Origin: Archangium lansingense | GTDB taxonomy: Bacteria; Myxococcota; Myxococcia; Myxococcales; Myxococcaceae | NCBI RefSeq assembly: GCF_026626635.1 | Contig: NZ_JAPNKA010000001.1 | Span: 11,640,501 to 11,704,500, forward strand | DNA length: 64,000 nt | Direction: 5' to 3' | Shown here: positions 54,301-62,906 of the stretch, piece by piece | Position numbering within the stretch: the first letter of the stretch is position 1 | Layout: the number at the start of each line of letters is the position of its first letter | Position numbers and translations under genes: made by a program | Notes under the pieces: model-generated | Seen by the model: the letters and a program-made list of their open reading frames with translations, nothing else | Databases searched by the model: none | Told to the model about the DNA's origin: nothing

Positions 54301-55531
54301 CGGCCTGGGGCAGCTCTTCGGCCAGCCGCGTCAGCACGAGCGCGGCCCGCACCGCGCACAGGACGTCATCCTCCCGGGCCAGCGAACAGCCGAAGCAGCC
54401 CAGCACTTCGTCCCCCATGCGCAGCGCCACCCATGCCCCATGGCGCTCGAGGATGCGTGCGCTGGCCTGATGGAACGTCGCCTGCAGGTCGCTCAGGTCC
54501 TCGGGCTCGAAGGAGACCAGGCTCCCCGAGAGCCGGCAGCACACCAACGACACCTGCCGGCGATGGGAGATGAAGCGCGGGGGAGGGAGCTCGTCGGAAG
54601 GAGCCAGGCTCCACTCCAATTCCCTCAGCCACTCGCGCATCTCGAGTGCGCTCTGGAAGCGCCTGGCGGGCTCCTTGGCGAGCGCCCGCGCCAGGAACCG
54701 CTCCACCGGCTCGGGCAGATCCGGACGGCGTCCCCGTACCGAGGGAACGGGTTCGCTCGAGACCACCTGCTCGCGCAGCGCCCGGTACTCCTTGATGGAA
54801 TAGGGCAGCTCTCCGGTGAGCATCTCGTACAGCAGCAGCCCGGCCGCCCAGGTATCGGTGCGCATGTCCTGGGGCTGCCCTCGCCATTGCTCCGGAGCCA
54901 TGAAGGCGGGCGTCCCCGAGCGGGCCTGCGTTGACCCGAGCGAAGAGACGAGCAGGGCCAGGCCGAAGTCGAGCAGCTTCACCCGCCCGTCCGGCAGGAC
55001 GAACACGTTACTGGGCTTGAGGTCCCGGTGGATGATGTGACGCGAGTGGGCATGCGCCAGTCCGGCGGTGATGTCGTCGAGGATGCGCAGCGTACGGGGG
55101 AGCTCGAGCGGCCCACGCCGCAACAACTCCGAGAGCGACTGTCCCTCCAGACATTCCATGATGAGGAAGGGAGAGCCCTTCCACTCGGAGACATCGAAGA
55201 TGCGGACGATGTTCTCGTGATCGAGCTGGGCAACCAGCTGGGCCTCGTCCTGGAGCACCCTGTCCAGCGACTCCTGGGTGAACTCCCGCCCGGGAGAGAT
55301 GAACTTGAGCGCCACGATACGCTGGAGCAGCTCATCCCGGGCACGGACGACCAGCCCCATGCCTCCCCTGCCGAGCTTCCCGAGGATCTCGAATCGCCTG
55401 CCGTCCGTCCCACCGAGCCGCTCTCCGGGCTGGGGAATGGGCGGGAGGGGGAAGGACTCGAGCACTTCATGCAGAAAGGAGTCTCCGAAGTCAGACCCGG
55501 TCCCCTGACTGTCATCATCGCTTCGGCTCAT
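51374..55531 (-). CDS. Ser/Thr kinase - cyclase-like - AAA ATPase - TPR multidomain regulator
   Basis: 1385 residues. The kinase domain spans about 47-305: LGRGGMG, VALKFI, HRDLKPSNVFV, DFGLALL, GTPAFMAPEQ. A class III cyclase-like domain follows at about 320-500 (QVSLVCCRLSGSLVSFEPED, ALRMGDEVLGCFG); the metal-binding Asp residues appear lost, so it is probably inactive. Next is an AAA/STAND-type ATPase with Walker A GEAGIGKSRL near 580 and LLLVLEDLHWADPSTLQLLS, and finally about 550 residues of TPR-like helices. The layout matches kinase/cyclase/AAA fusions reported near TOMM clusters in myxobacteria. I took ATG 55531 (MSRSDDD); ATG 55537 is two codons upstream. It lies on the inserted segment. 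Confidence 0.83.
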   Translation of the reverse strand: MSRSDDDSQGTGSDFGDSFLHEVLESFPLPPIPQPGERLGGTDGRRFEILGKLGRGGMGLVVRARDELLQRIVALKFISPGREFTQESLDRVLQDEAQLVAQLDHENIVRIFDVSEWKGSPFLIMECLEGQSLSELLRRGPLELPRTLRILDDITAGLAHAHSRHIIHRDLKPSNVFVLPDGRVKLLDFGLALLVSSLGSTQARSGTPAFMAPEQWRGQPQDMRTDTWAAGLLLYEMLTGELPYSIKEYRALREQVVSSEPVPSVRGRRPDLPEPVERFLARALAKEPARRFQSALEMREWLRELEWSLAPSDELPPPRFISHRRQVSLVCCRLSGSLVSFEPEDLSDLQATFHQASARILERHGAWVALRMGDEVLGCFGCSLAREDDVLCAVRAALVLTRLAEELPQAAETGLTVQVGVHTDMVVLDVFNPSGVQGHTPSIQGDAPRMTIWLAGQAAPHTALLSENTWQGVRGNFVTEPLGQRVFSSSRGAVRLGVHRLVAERLETTRFGRARSRGLTPLVGRSAELRQLLARWERTRQGEGAVLLLSGEAGIGKSRLIQELCEHVEAEGVSCVSSQCWPQLSRSAFHPVLEWVVHLLGLAPEDPPARRWACLEEGLGGLELPHPEALLLLGQLLGLPLREDLPPLLLSPELQRERTLETLASVLLRLPARIPQKGGPGALLLVLEDLHWADPSTLQLLSLLRERIERVGLCVLLSTRPELRLSWGSHPHFHPLMLERLETDETAEMVRRLAGNQADLSARTVEFLVKQTEGNPLYVEELTRMVLSRAPSDGGAPPEEGPLPVTLQELLLARLDPLPQEQKELAWMGAVMGRSFTRGQLASLSEREEGSLDRELEELVEAGLLLHKSEGPVPRYEFRHALIREAAYESQLKSRRQRYHHRFAALLENPGVGCTAAPPELIAHHYTQAGELEPAIRYWTQAGELALRRSAFEESVSHLEMALRLFQRLPGAARKVEEELRLLVLLGQALITTRSYAVPEVERLYAHITELFQEVKDIPLLIAVCRHLFNQNLMRLNVPLAGKLAKQIVSLGQRVHEPQLLSIGWLLGGINQLIQGNPIEAQQQLGEALAYGGSGLEREPQALGMLEPEPLAMALAYQALTLTIRGEQPKGQQLLEAAFQRSEWLSHLYTHILTSHAACILYQMRFDVHRLLEMTEQVISMYEQNQFPSRESWMPALRGWALVWAGKRDEGYALLLAGLKELSQVGSETGRPYLLCLLADARLRIGLIAEGLAAVSEGLAWGERTQQHMEDAELHRLRGELLLRTEEAAQAPAEFHEAMRLARQSGARCMELRACLSLCHLLRAQGLGREARRLLEELLDSLPPGLDSPELRVARVVLGRLQEAHAEPDVSDGSVFDTPWDVQHS

Positions 55532-55845
55532 ACCCATCCCCGCCCAGATACGATGTGCACCTTGGAAGGGATGGAACCCCTGCCGTCCGTCCCTCGGGAG
55601 AGCGGTCAGGGGGAGGGGCCTCGGGAGTGGGCTCGCCGGGCAGGAAGGCTGCCAGCGCGTGCTCATCCGCTCACAACGGGGACGTTCCACCTCCCTCTTC
55701 ATGACTCACAACGACTCCCTCTTGGGTCTCCAAGGGCCCGCCACACCTACCTCGAAGGATTGCTTTCGAGGAATAGGGCGCGAGATGGCGGAAGAGGGAG
55801 GGCCGAGCGTGAGCCGTCACGAGAACATGACAGGGGAGTAGGCGC
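55532..55845. promoter_or_regulatory. Divergent intergenic region with inverted repeat
   Basis: 314 bp between the kinase gene and the FAD oxidase gene. A perfect dyad CCTCGAA (55750-55756), 8-nt spacer, TTCGAGG (55765-55771) lies 75-95 bp upstream of the oxidase start and could bind a dimeric regulator. GGGGAG seven bases before 55846 is a good ribosome site. Nothing else is recognisable. Confidence 0.4.
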
Positions 55846-57390
55846 ATGCCAGGAGAGTTCGAACAGCTGTTATTCGTAAGAGGGCTCTCTTCGGGCCGGG
55901 CCGTATTGCCTTCGAGCCGGGTCGTCTTGCCTTCGGGCCGGGTCGTCCCGTCTTCGGGCCTGATCGTCTTGCCTTCCGGTCGGGTCGTCCCATCCTCGGG
56001 TCTGGACTTCGCGTTCGCTGAAGTGCCTGGGAGAGCGAGCAGCGTCCCTGCCATCGAGGACTGGTCCGGCGTCGCCTCATTCGAGCCGAGCCTGTACTTC
56101 AAGCCTCAGGACCAGGAGGAGCTCGAGGGGTTCCTGCAACTCATTGCGCAGGGTCTATTCAAGGGCAAACGCATCCGTGTCCCGGGCGGTCTGCACTCGT
56201 GCGCGAGGATCCTCGAGTCCGATGCCATCCTGGACACGAGCGCCATGCCCCTGGAGCTCGAATTCAGCGACAATGACACCAAGGTCACGGTGTCCTCCAA
56301 CTGGAAGCTGCATGACTTCCTGCTGGAGCTGAGCAAGCGGAACAAGTCTCTCGAGGCGACGGGCGGCACGGATGCGCAGACGCTGGCGGGGCTCCTCACG
56401 ACCAATACGGCTCCGGCCTCGTCCAAGTATGCCATCTTCGACTTGCTCGAGTGGGTCGAGTACGTCACCTACGATGCGAACGATTACGTCGTGGTGAAGC
56501 GCGTGACGAAGGGCCAGCCCGAGTTCTCCTCGGTGGTCTGCTCACTCGGTGCGCTCGGGATCATCACGAAGATGCAGTTCTCACTCATCGACGAGCCCTT
56601 CTTCAAAACCACCCAGGAGATCGTCCCCCTCAACGACGTCCTGGACGACGTCGATGCGACCTCGAAGCTGTACGACTTCTGGAGGATCGACTGGCTCCCC
56701 GATATGGATGTGGGCCTGCTGTGGACGGCGACGAAGATCTCTAGCTCCGAGGCGGTTCCCAACGGAGACTACCCGCCAGACCAGGCAGTGAACGTGCTGC
56801 AGTTCGTCTTCAACTTCTGGGACTTGTTCAGCGGCGGCGCGAGTGGCCCCCTGCTGGGGCCCTTCGAGAAGTTGGTCTACGGGTTGATGGCCAGCATCTA
56901 CGTCACACAGGATGCGGCCGGACCGCTCCGCAACATGATCCCCGTGGACAGGCGGGTGCCTCTCCGTGTGGCGATGGCGGAGTTGAGCTTCGATCCGAAG
57001 GACCTGCCCAACGTCCGGAACCTCTGCAAGGCGTATTTCAAGGCCCACGGCTGGCCGAACCTGCCTATCGAGATCGGGCTGACCAAGACGGACGGCTACC
57101 ACATGTCGCCGTGGAACTGGCCCGGGTTGGATTATGTCGTCAAGTTCAACTTCATGTACCTCACCGACGTCTGCACGACCCAGGAGGAGAGGGACGGGAT
57201 CGACGAGCACCTCCAAGGCCTCTGGAAGCACCTCACCGATGCCCAGGTTCAATTCAAGGCCCACTGGGGAAAGATCAACGCCATGGACCACGACTTCGTC
57301 CATCAGAACTACCCAGGCTGCGAGCAATTCAAGCAGCTCACCCATCCCCTGTTCATGAATCCGTACCTGGACGACCGGCTGCATCCTTGA
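55846..57390 (+). CDS. FAD-linked oxidase (sugar-lactone oxidase type) with N-terminal heptapeptide repeats
   Basis: 514 residues. After an unusual repeat-containing leader (about 1-65) comes a FAD_binding_4 (PCMH) domain (about 75-235): LYFKPQDQEELEGFLQLIAQ, RIRVPGGLHS, LEATGGTDAQTLAGLL, SSVVCSLGALGIITKM. The C-terminal part (about 240-514) is like the lactone-oxidase/ALO cap and ends in FMNPYLDDRL. Family members oxidise sugar lactones or alditols, making hydrogen peroxide. The usual His for covalent FAD would be in the GGLHS loop. Start ATG 55846 has GGGGAG upstream. Codon use is less G+C-extreme than in neighbouring genes, in keeping with recent acquisition. Confidence 0.75.
   Translation: MPGEFEQLLFVRGLSSGRAVLPSSRVVLPSGRVVPSSGLIVLPSGRVVPSSGLDFAFAEVPGRASSVPAIEDWSGVASFEPSLYFKPQDQEELEGFLQLIAQGLFKGKRIRVPGGLHSCARILESDAILDTSAMPLELEFSDNDTKVTVSSNWKLHDFLLELSKRNKSLEATGGTDAQTLAGLLTTNTAPASSKYAIFDLLEWVEYVTYDANDYVVVKRVTKGQPEFSSVVCSLGALGIITKMQFSLIDEPFFKTTQEIVPLNDVLDDVDATSKLYDFWRIDWLPDMDVGLLWTATKISSSEAVPNGDYPPDQAVNVLQFVFNFWDLFSGGASGPLLGPFEKLVYGLMASIYVTQDAAGPLRNMIPVDRRVPLRVAMAELSFDPKDLPNVRNLCKAYFKAHGWPNLPIEIGLTKTDGYHMSPWNWPGLDYVVKFNFMYLTDVCTTQEERDGIDEHLQGLWKHLTDAQVQFKAHWGKINAMDHDFVHQNYPGCEQFKQLTHPLFMNPYLDDRLHP
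55891..56004 (+). repeat. 21-bp tandem repeat encoding SGRVVPS-like heptapeptides
   Basis: Five full 21-bp units plus a partial sixth, in frame with the oxidase gene: SGRAVLP, SSRVVLP, SGRVVPS, SGLIVLP, SGRVVPS and SGLDF. Units 3 and 5 encode identical peptides although they differ at four bases, all of them synonymous third positions. That pattern supports the plus-strand reading as coding and selection on the peptide. The minus strand is also open here but shows no such evidence. Confidence 0.75.
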
Positions 57391-57434
57391 GCGTGGCTAC
57401 ACCGTCCTACGCTGAGCACCTGTCCCCCCCTCCA

Positions 57435-57820
57435 GTGAGGTCCAGGAGATTCGCGGCCGGCACCGCGTCACGAGGAGGGGCGCCTTCCTTCTGCCGCTTT
57501 GGGCGCCTTTGCTTTCCGGCGCGGCATTGGCCCAGGGGACACGATGGGCACGAGGGGAATTCATGAACGTGACATCGAGACAGGGCATTACACCCAGGAC
57601 CGGGTGGAGGACTCGCCTCCCATGGGGTACGTCGATTCGAACGGAGCCTGGATGACATCCTTCCTGGCCAGGCAGTACTGCGTGTGCGACCACTGGTTCA
57701 CTCCGCTGCCCGCGGACACGCAGCCCAAACCGCAGCATGGCTTTCACCGGGCTCACGCTGATCGATGAAACACAGTCGGATCTCATCCCGTACCGGAAAG
57801 GGGATCACGTCTTCGAGAGG
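57435..57820 (+). pseudogene. Decayed secreted phosphoesterase (phospholipase C/acid phosphatase type) fragment
   Basis: Remnant in at least three frames. From 57470 one frame reads TRRGAFLLPLWAPLLSGAAL then AQG, a twin-arginine-like signal. From 57544 another reads HYTQDRVEDSPPMGYVD and FLARQYCVCDHWFTPLPADT, the characteristic phosphoesterase segment normally followed by QPNR. One extra A in the run at 57727-57729 breaks the frame; skipping it restores QPNRSMAFTGLTLIDETQ and SDLIPYRKGDHVFE. The fragment then ends abruptly at the 57821 junction repeat. The catalytic N-terminal core and most of the C-terminus are missing. It sits just downstream of the FAD oxidase gene. Confidence 0.65.
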
Positions 57821-57844
57821 AGGGAGAAGCTCACTTCACCTCCG
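57821..57844. repeat. Operon-junction repeat, 24-bp copy 2 at the VWA gene end
   Basis: Identical to 51311-51334. On the minus strand it holds the true end of the BatA-like VWA gene (GAG GTG AAG TGA) overlapped by GTG AGC TTC TCC, the start of a next gene that reads MSFSLL and stops five codons later. This truncated start matches the MSFSL start of the intact VWA gene at 50411, showing where that gene was once attached. Confidence 0.8.
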
Positions 57845-59564
57845 TACGGCGCGTGAGGTGGAAGTCCGCCAGCAGCGCCGCCAGCAGCACCAGCAGCGGC
57901 CAGCGCGCCCGTCCGGGAGCTGCGCCTCCCTCCTCGTCACTCCCCGCCGCATCCGCGGGCCTGTCGCCCTCGCCGCGCCCGCGCAGGTCCGACTCCCGCG
58001 CATCCAGAGGCAGCACCTCCACCGCGTCCACCGGCTCGCCGTCCCGCTCCAGCGTGTAGCGGCCGGGCACGGCGGGAGGCGGCAGGCTCAGTGCCCCCGC
58101 GCCGAAGAGGGGCCGCGTTCCCTCCGGGCCCTCCAGCGTGTAGCGAGCACCCGAGCGCGTCACCACCGCCAGGGACTCGCCCAGGGAGAGCTGCCTCCGG
58201 GGGAAGCCCTCCTGCGAGCGCCGCACCTCGCGCAACAGGTTGCCCAGCAGCACCGGCCACGCGGGCGTGCGCTGCACGTTGGAGCGTGAGAGGTCCACGT
58301 TGAGGTGCACCTGTCCCTCCGCCTCGGAGAGGAGCACCACCGTGCCCGCTGTCATCAGGGCCCGGCCTGGAGGTGACTCAGCACCGGCCGCCCAGCGCAC
58401 GCCGCCGAGCTGCACGTCATCCAGCAGCGGGTGGCCCTTCTCCGCGAAGAAGGGGCCCACGAAGGTGCGCACGGCCCCGCCCGCGCCCACCGTCACCCGC
58501 GCGTCCGAGCCCCGGGGGCCAATGATGAGCGCCCCTTCTCCGGGCCCCTGCTCCACGCCGGGCGACACCGCGAGGAAGCGCTCCAGCGCTGAGCGCGCCT
58601 GTGCATCCAGTCCCTCGGCCAGCGCCACACGCACCCGCCGCTCCGGGGCGGGCGGGAGGCGGGCCTCGCCATCCTCGGGCAATGCGTCCTGAGGCAGGGA
58701 CACCTCCACGTCTCCCGCGTTCTCGAAGGTGAAGCGCAGCGTGGCCGCACCCTCCTCGGGCAATCGCACGCGCTCACGCCGCTCGGTGCCCTCCTTCGCA
58801 CCCGGGCCGGGCCGCGCCACCGCGCGCACCTCCGTCTCCTCGGGCCCCGTGCCAAAACGAGCCACCCGCAGCGTCACCGTGGCCGTGGAGCCCTCGTCCC
58901 GGCGCCACGCGGACACCAGCGCCACGTTGTCCCGAGGTGCCCCCAGGGCCGTCCAGCGCACCGCCGCGGGCACGGCCATGCCCTCTGCCGGTGGAGCGTC
59001 GGTGAGGAAGTGCACGCGCCGTCCCGGACCCGCCAGCTCCTGGGCCCCCAGCAGGGTGGGCGCCACGTCATGGTCCGCCCCCAGGGCCCGGAAGGACTCC
59101 AGCGCGGCCAGCGCCCGCGAGGGCTCCGCCTCCGGCCCCGCCAGCACGCGCGGCACCGTGCCACTGGCCAGCACCGTCACGCTCGTGGCCTTCTCTTCCT
59201 CCACACGCTTGGCCGCCTCCGCGCGCACCTTCTCCAGCACGGGGCGTCCATCCGCACCGCGCGCCGACAACGAGAGGCTGCCGTCCACCACCAGCACCAG
59301 GTGCCGCGTCCGGGCGTCCTCGCCCAGGCGCACGTCCGCGAGGAAGAGGGCCGCGGCCACCACCGCCAGCGCCTCCAGCAGCAGCGAGGCCTCGCGAGTG
59401 AAGCGCTCGAAGCGCGGGCCGGCCTCGGCGCGAGGGCGGGGCGTGCGCCAGAGGAAGAGAGCGCTCACCACCACCGGCTTCTGCTTGCGCCGCAGGAAGT
59501 ACGCCGCCACCAGCGGCACCAGCGCGCCCAGCACCAGCAGTCCCCAGGGAAAGCCGAAGCTCAT
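57831..59564 (-). CDS. BatA-type VWA domain membrane protein
   Basis: 577 residues. The N-terminal BatA domain has two helices (WGLLVLGALVPLVAAYFLRR and LLLEALAVVAAALFLADVRL) and ALFLWRTPRPR. It is followed by a VWA domain with MIDAS VVDGSLSLS (about 90-235). The remainder is beta-rich and ends with a helix (WPLLVLLAALLADFHLTRR). Such proteins work with MoxR ATPases and DUF58 proteins in envelope processes. The ATG at 59564 overlaps the DUF58 stop by 4 nt. Its own stop overlaps, by GTGA, the start of a now-truncated gene. Confidence 0.85.
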   Translation of the reverse strand: MSFGFPWGLLVLGALVPLVAAYFLRRKQKPVVVSALFLWRTPRPRAEAGPRFERFTREASLLLEALAVVAAALFLADVRLGEDARTRHLVLVVDGSLSLSARGADGRPVLEKVRAEAAKRVEEEKATSVTVLASGTVPRVLAGPEAEPSRALAALESFRALGADHDVAPTLLGAQELAGPGRRVHFLTDAPPAEGMAVPAAVRWTALGAPRDNVALVSAWRRDEGSTATVTLRVARFGTGPEETEVRAVARPGPGAKEGTERRERVRLPEEGAATLRFTFENAGDVEVSLPQDALPEDGEARLPPAPERRVRVALAEGLDAQARSALERFLAVSPGVEQGPGEGALIIGPRGSDARVTVGAGGAVRTFVGPFFAEKGHPLLDDVQLGGVRWAAGAESPPGRALMTAGTVVLLSEAEGQVHLNVDLSRSNVQRTPAWPVLLGNLLREVRRSQEGFPRRQLSLGESLAVVTRSGARYTLEGPEGTRPLFGAGALSLPPPAVPGRYTLERDGEPVDAVEVLPLDARESDLRGRGEGDRPADAAGSDEEGGAAPGRARWPLLVLLAALLADFHLTRRTEVK

Positions 59565-60427
59565 GCCACCCCCGCCGGGAGGAAGAGAGGCCGCAGCGCT
59601 CCGGCCACCAACACACGCAGGGCCTGGGGCGCGGGGGCCACCAGGTGCACCGCTCGGGCTCTCACGGCCGCCGCCCCGAGGGACTTCTGGTGCTCGCCGA
59701 AACGCCTCGCATAGGCGGCCAGCACCTCCTCGGTGAGCAGCTCCTCCAGCGCCGCGCCGCTCTCCGCGTCCACCAGCCGTGCACCCTCGCCGCCCGTGGG
59801 CTCGATGTCTTCCGCGTCCAGCACCTGCACCAGGAAGAGGGCCGAGGCCCCCTGCGCCAGCCGCGACACCAGGGCCGGCAGCGGTGCCTCGAAGAGGAAG
59901 TCACTCACCACCACGCGCAGGCCGCACGGGCGCAGCGGCGGCAGACGCCCGAGGGCAGCGTGCAGGTCATCCTTCGCGTCGAAGGTGGCCGAGCGCAGGG
60001 CGGAGCGGCACACCTGGCCCTGCACGCGCTCCGGACGAGCGCCACCCACCAGCAGCGTGGGGCTGAGTCCCTGGTGGGCGCCCACCTCCGTGGCCAGCAG
60101 CGCCAGCTCGCGTGCGCACCCGGCCTTGCGCGGCGACAGCGCCATGCTGCGCGAGCCGTCCAGCAACACCTCCAGGCGCGGGGACACCTCGTCCTGGCGC
60201 ACGCGCAGAATCAGGTCGCCGGTACGCGCCACCGCGTTCCAGTCCATCTGCCGCAGGTCGTCTCCCGGCTGGTAGGCACGGAAGTCGTGCAGCTCCAACG
60301 AGGCCCCGGCCGAGGCCGCGCGCACCTCGCCCACCCGGCCCCGATGGGGCGTGCGCGGCAGTGCCAGGGCGAGGCCCGGGGCCAACCGGGCCACCTCCGC
60401 CTCGTCGAAGTCCTGGGGAGTGCTCAT
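59561..60427 (-). CDS. DUF58 domain protein
   Basis: 288 residues with the DUF58 signature (LHDFRAYQPGDDLRQMDWNA then VARTGDLILR, about 45-75) and a VWA-like core with LEVLLDGSRSMAL (DGSRS MIDAS, about 95). This class is regularly encoded between MoxR or ABC genes and VWA proteins and has no membrane helix here. Start ATG 60427 overlaps the permease stop (ATGA); the gene end overlaps the next start by 4 nt. The tight packing implies equal expression of the complex. Confidence 0.9.
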   Translation of the reverse strand: MSTPQDFDEAEVARLAPGLALALPRTPHRGRVGEVRAASAGASLELHDFRAYQPGDDLRQMDWNAVARTGDLILRVRQDEVSPRLEVLLDGSRSMALSPRKAGCARELALLATEVGAHQGLSPTLLVGGARPERVQGQVCRSALRSATFDAKDDLHAALGRLPPLRPCGLRVVVSDFLFEAPLPALVSRLAQGASALFLVQVLDAEDIEPTGGEGARLVDAESGAALEELLTEEVLAAYARRFGEHQKSLGAAAVRARAVHLVAPAPQALRVLVAGALRPLFLPAGVA

Positions 60428-61922
60428 GAGGCGTGGGCCCGGTGCTCGCGCTCCACGAGGGCCCGGTCCGCGGAGAACGCGGCGAGCGTGGCCACCACCC
60501 ACACGCATGCGAGCAGCCCCAGGTTCATCTTCGACTCGTTCAGCGAGTAGTCGTAGTCGCTGAAGTTATCCAACCCGATGAAGGGGTTGAGCAGGTTGAC
60601 GAGTGGGTCATCCGCGCGCTGGTCGAAGAGGAGGGCCAGCAACGGCAGCAGCGCTCCGGCCAGGCCCACCAGCGCGAAGAAGAGGACGCGCACCACCGCC
60701 GGAGCGGCGAGCCGGTCCGAGCGAGGCAGGCGTCCCACCAGCAGCGGCAGCGACAGGAAGAAGATCGCATAAGCCGGCGCGGCGAGCACCGTGAGCAGGT
60801 GGGCCTCGGAGGCGTCGCTCTTCGTGGACATGGAGAAGAACACGAGGCACAGCGCCGTCCAGCCGAGCAGGAGCAACAGGACGAGCCGGAAGCCCCGCAC
60901 CGCTCCCGGGCGGAAGAGGGACCAGGGGCGCGTGGCGGCGCGCAACGCTCGGGCCTGCCCGTCCACGTCCGTGGCCACGAAGATGCCGATGACGGCCAGG
61001 TGCAAGCACCCCAGCATGCTCGCTCCCGTGGCGTTACCCGTCGAGCGGACATCCGTCAGCCACAATCCCAGCAGCAGCACGCCGGAGATCAGCGTCTGCA
61101 GGGTGAACGCCAGCCGCGGACCGTGGGTGTAGTTCTCCGTGGCCAGCGACAGGCGCGCGGCGGCCGTCTCGAAGAGCAGCCATCCGTAGGAGAGCATCGC
61201 CCAGAGGAAGGCACTGGTGGCGATGGCGAAGTCATCGTCGCGCACGATGGAGCGGAAGCCCTGCTCGCTCAGGGCGAAGGCGGCAATCAGGCCGTACAGC
61301 AGCGCCAGGCCCAGCGTGCCCAGCAGGACGAGGTTCACCATGGCGCGCCCGATGCGCCCATCGGCGAGCGTGGCCGCGCACACCGCCACCACGGTGAGGA
61401 AGAAGAGCCAGCTGGCCCCCAGCCCGAGCACCAGGAGGATGGACGGCAGGTCGATGCCGTTGAGGTAGTAGCTGAAGAGGAGGAAGGGCCCCACGGCGGA
61501 GGCGTACAGCCCCGCCTGCACCATGAAGGAGGCCACCTTGCCGCGGAGAATCCTCCGGGGCCCCAGGCCGGTGAGGATGAGCAGCACCCACGTCTCGTCC
61601 TCCCGTTCACGCGCCAGCGAGCGGTAGGCGCTGTAGGGGATGATGAAGAAGTGCACCATCCCCAGGCAGACGTAGAAGGCGAAGAAGAACGCCTGCCCCT
61701 GGGTGGAGAACCCGTCATCCCGCGTGGAGACGTAGGCCACCATGGAGATGATGAAGCAGGCCAGCAGCATCAGCCCGAAGCTCACCCAGAAGATGCGGGA
61801 GCGGACGCCCTGGCGCACCTCCTTCACCACCAGCGGGTTGAGCCTGTCGCCCAGTCGCTCCAACAGACCAGGCTGGGTCTCCTCGCGCGGGGCGCTGCCC
61901 GCGGTGTCCGTGGCAAGCGCGC

Positions 61923-61926
<4 letters not shown>
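60424..61926 (-). CDS. ABC-2 type transporter permease
   Basis: 500 residues with about ten to twelve hydrophobic helices (WVSFGLMLLACFIISMVAYV, LVLGLGASWLFFLTVVAVC, YAIFFLSLPLLVG among them). The N-terminus (LNPLVVKEVRQGVRSRIFWV) is typical of ABC-2 exporter permeases related to GldF/NatB. It pairs with the ATPase gene that precedes it. I used GTG 61926, which overlaps the ATPase stop (GTGA); the frame remains open upstream but would run into the ATPase gene. Substrate unknown. Confidence 0.87.

Positions 61927-62902
<976 letters not shown>

Positions 62903-62906
<4 letters not shown>

Noticed and set aside
55671..56102. Minus-strand frame with RPEGKT-like repeats opposite the oxidase leader
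   Set aside because: The repeats show only synonymous changes between units 3 and 5 when read on the plus strand, so the plus strand is the coding one.
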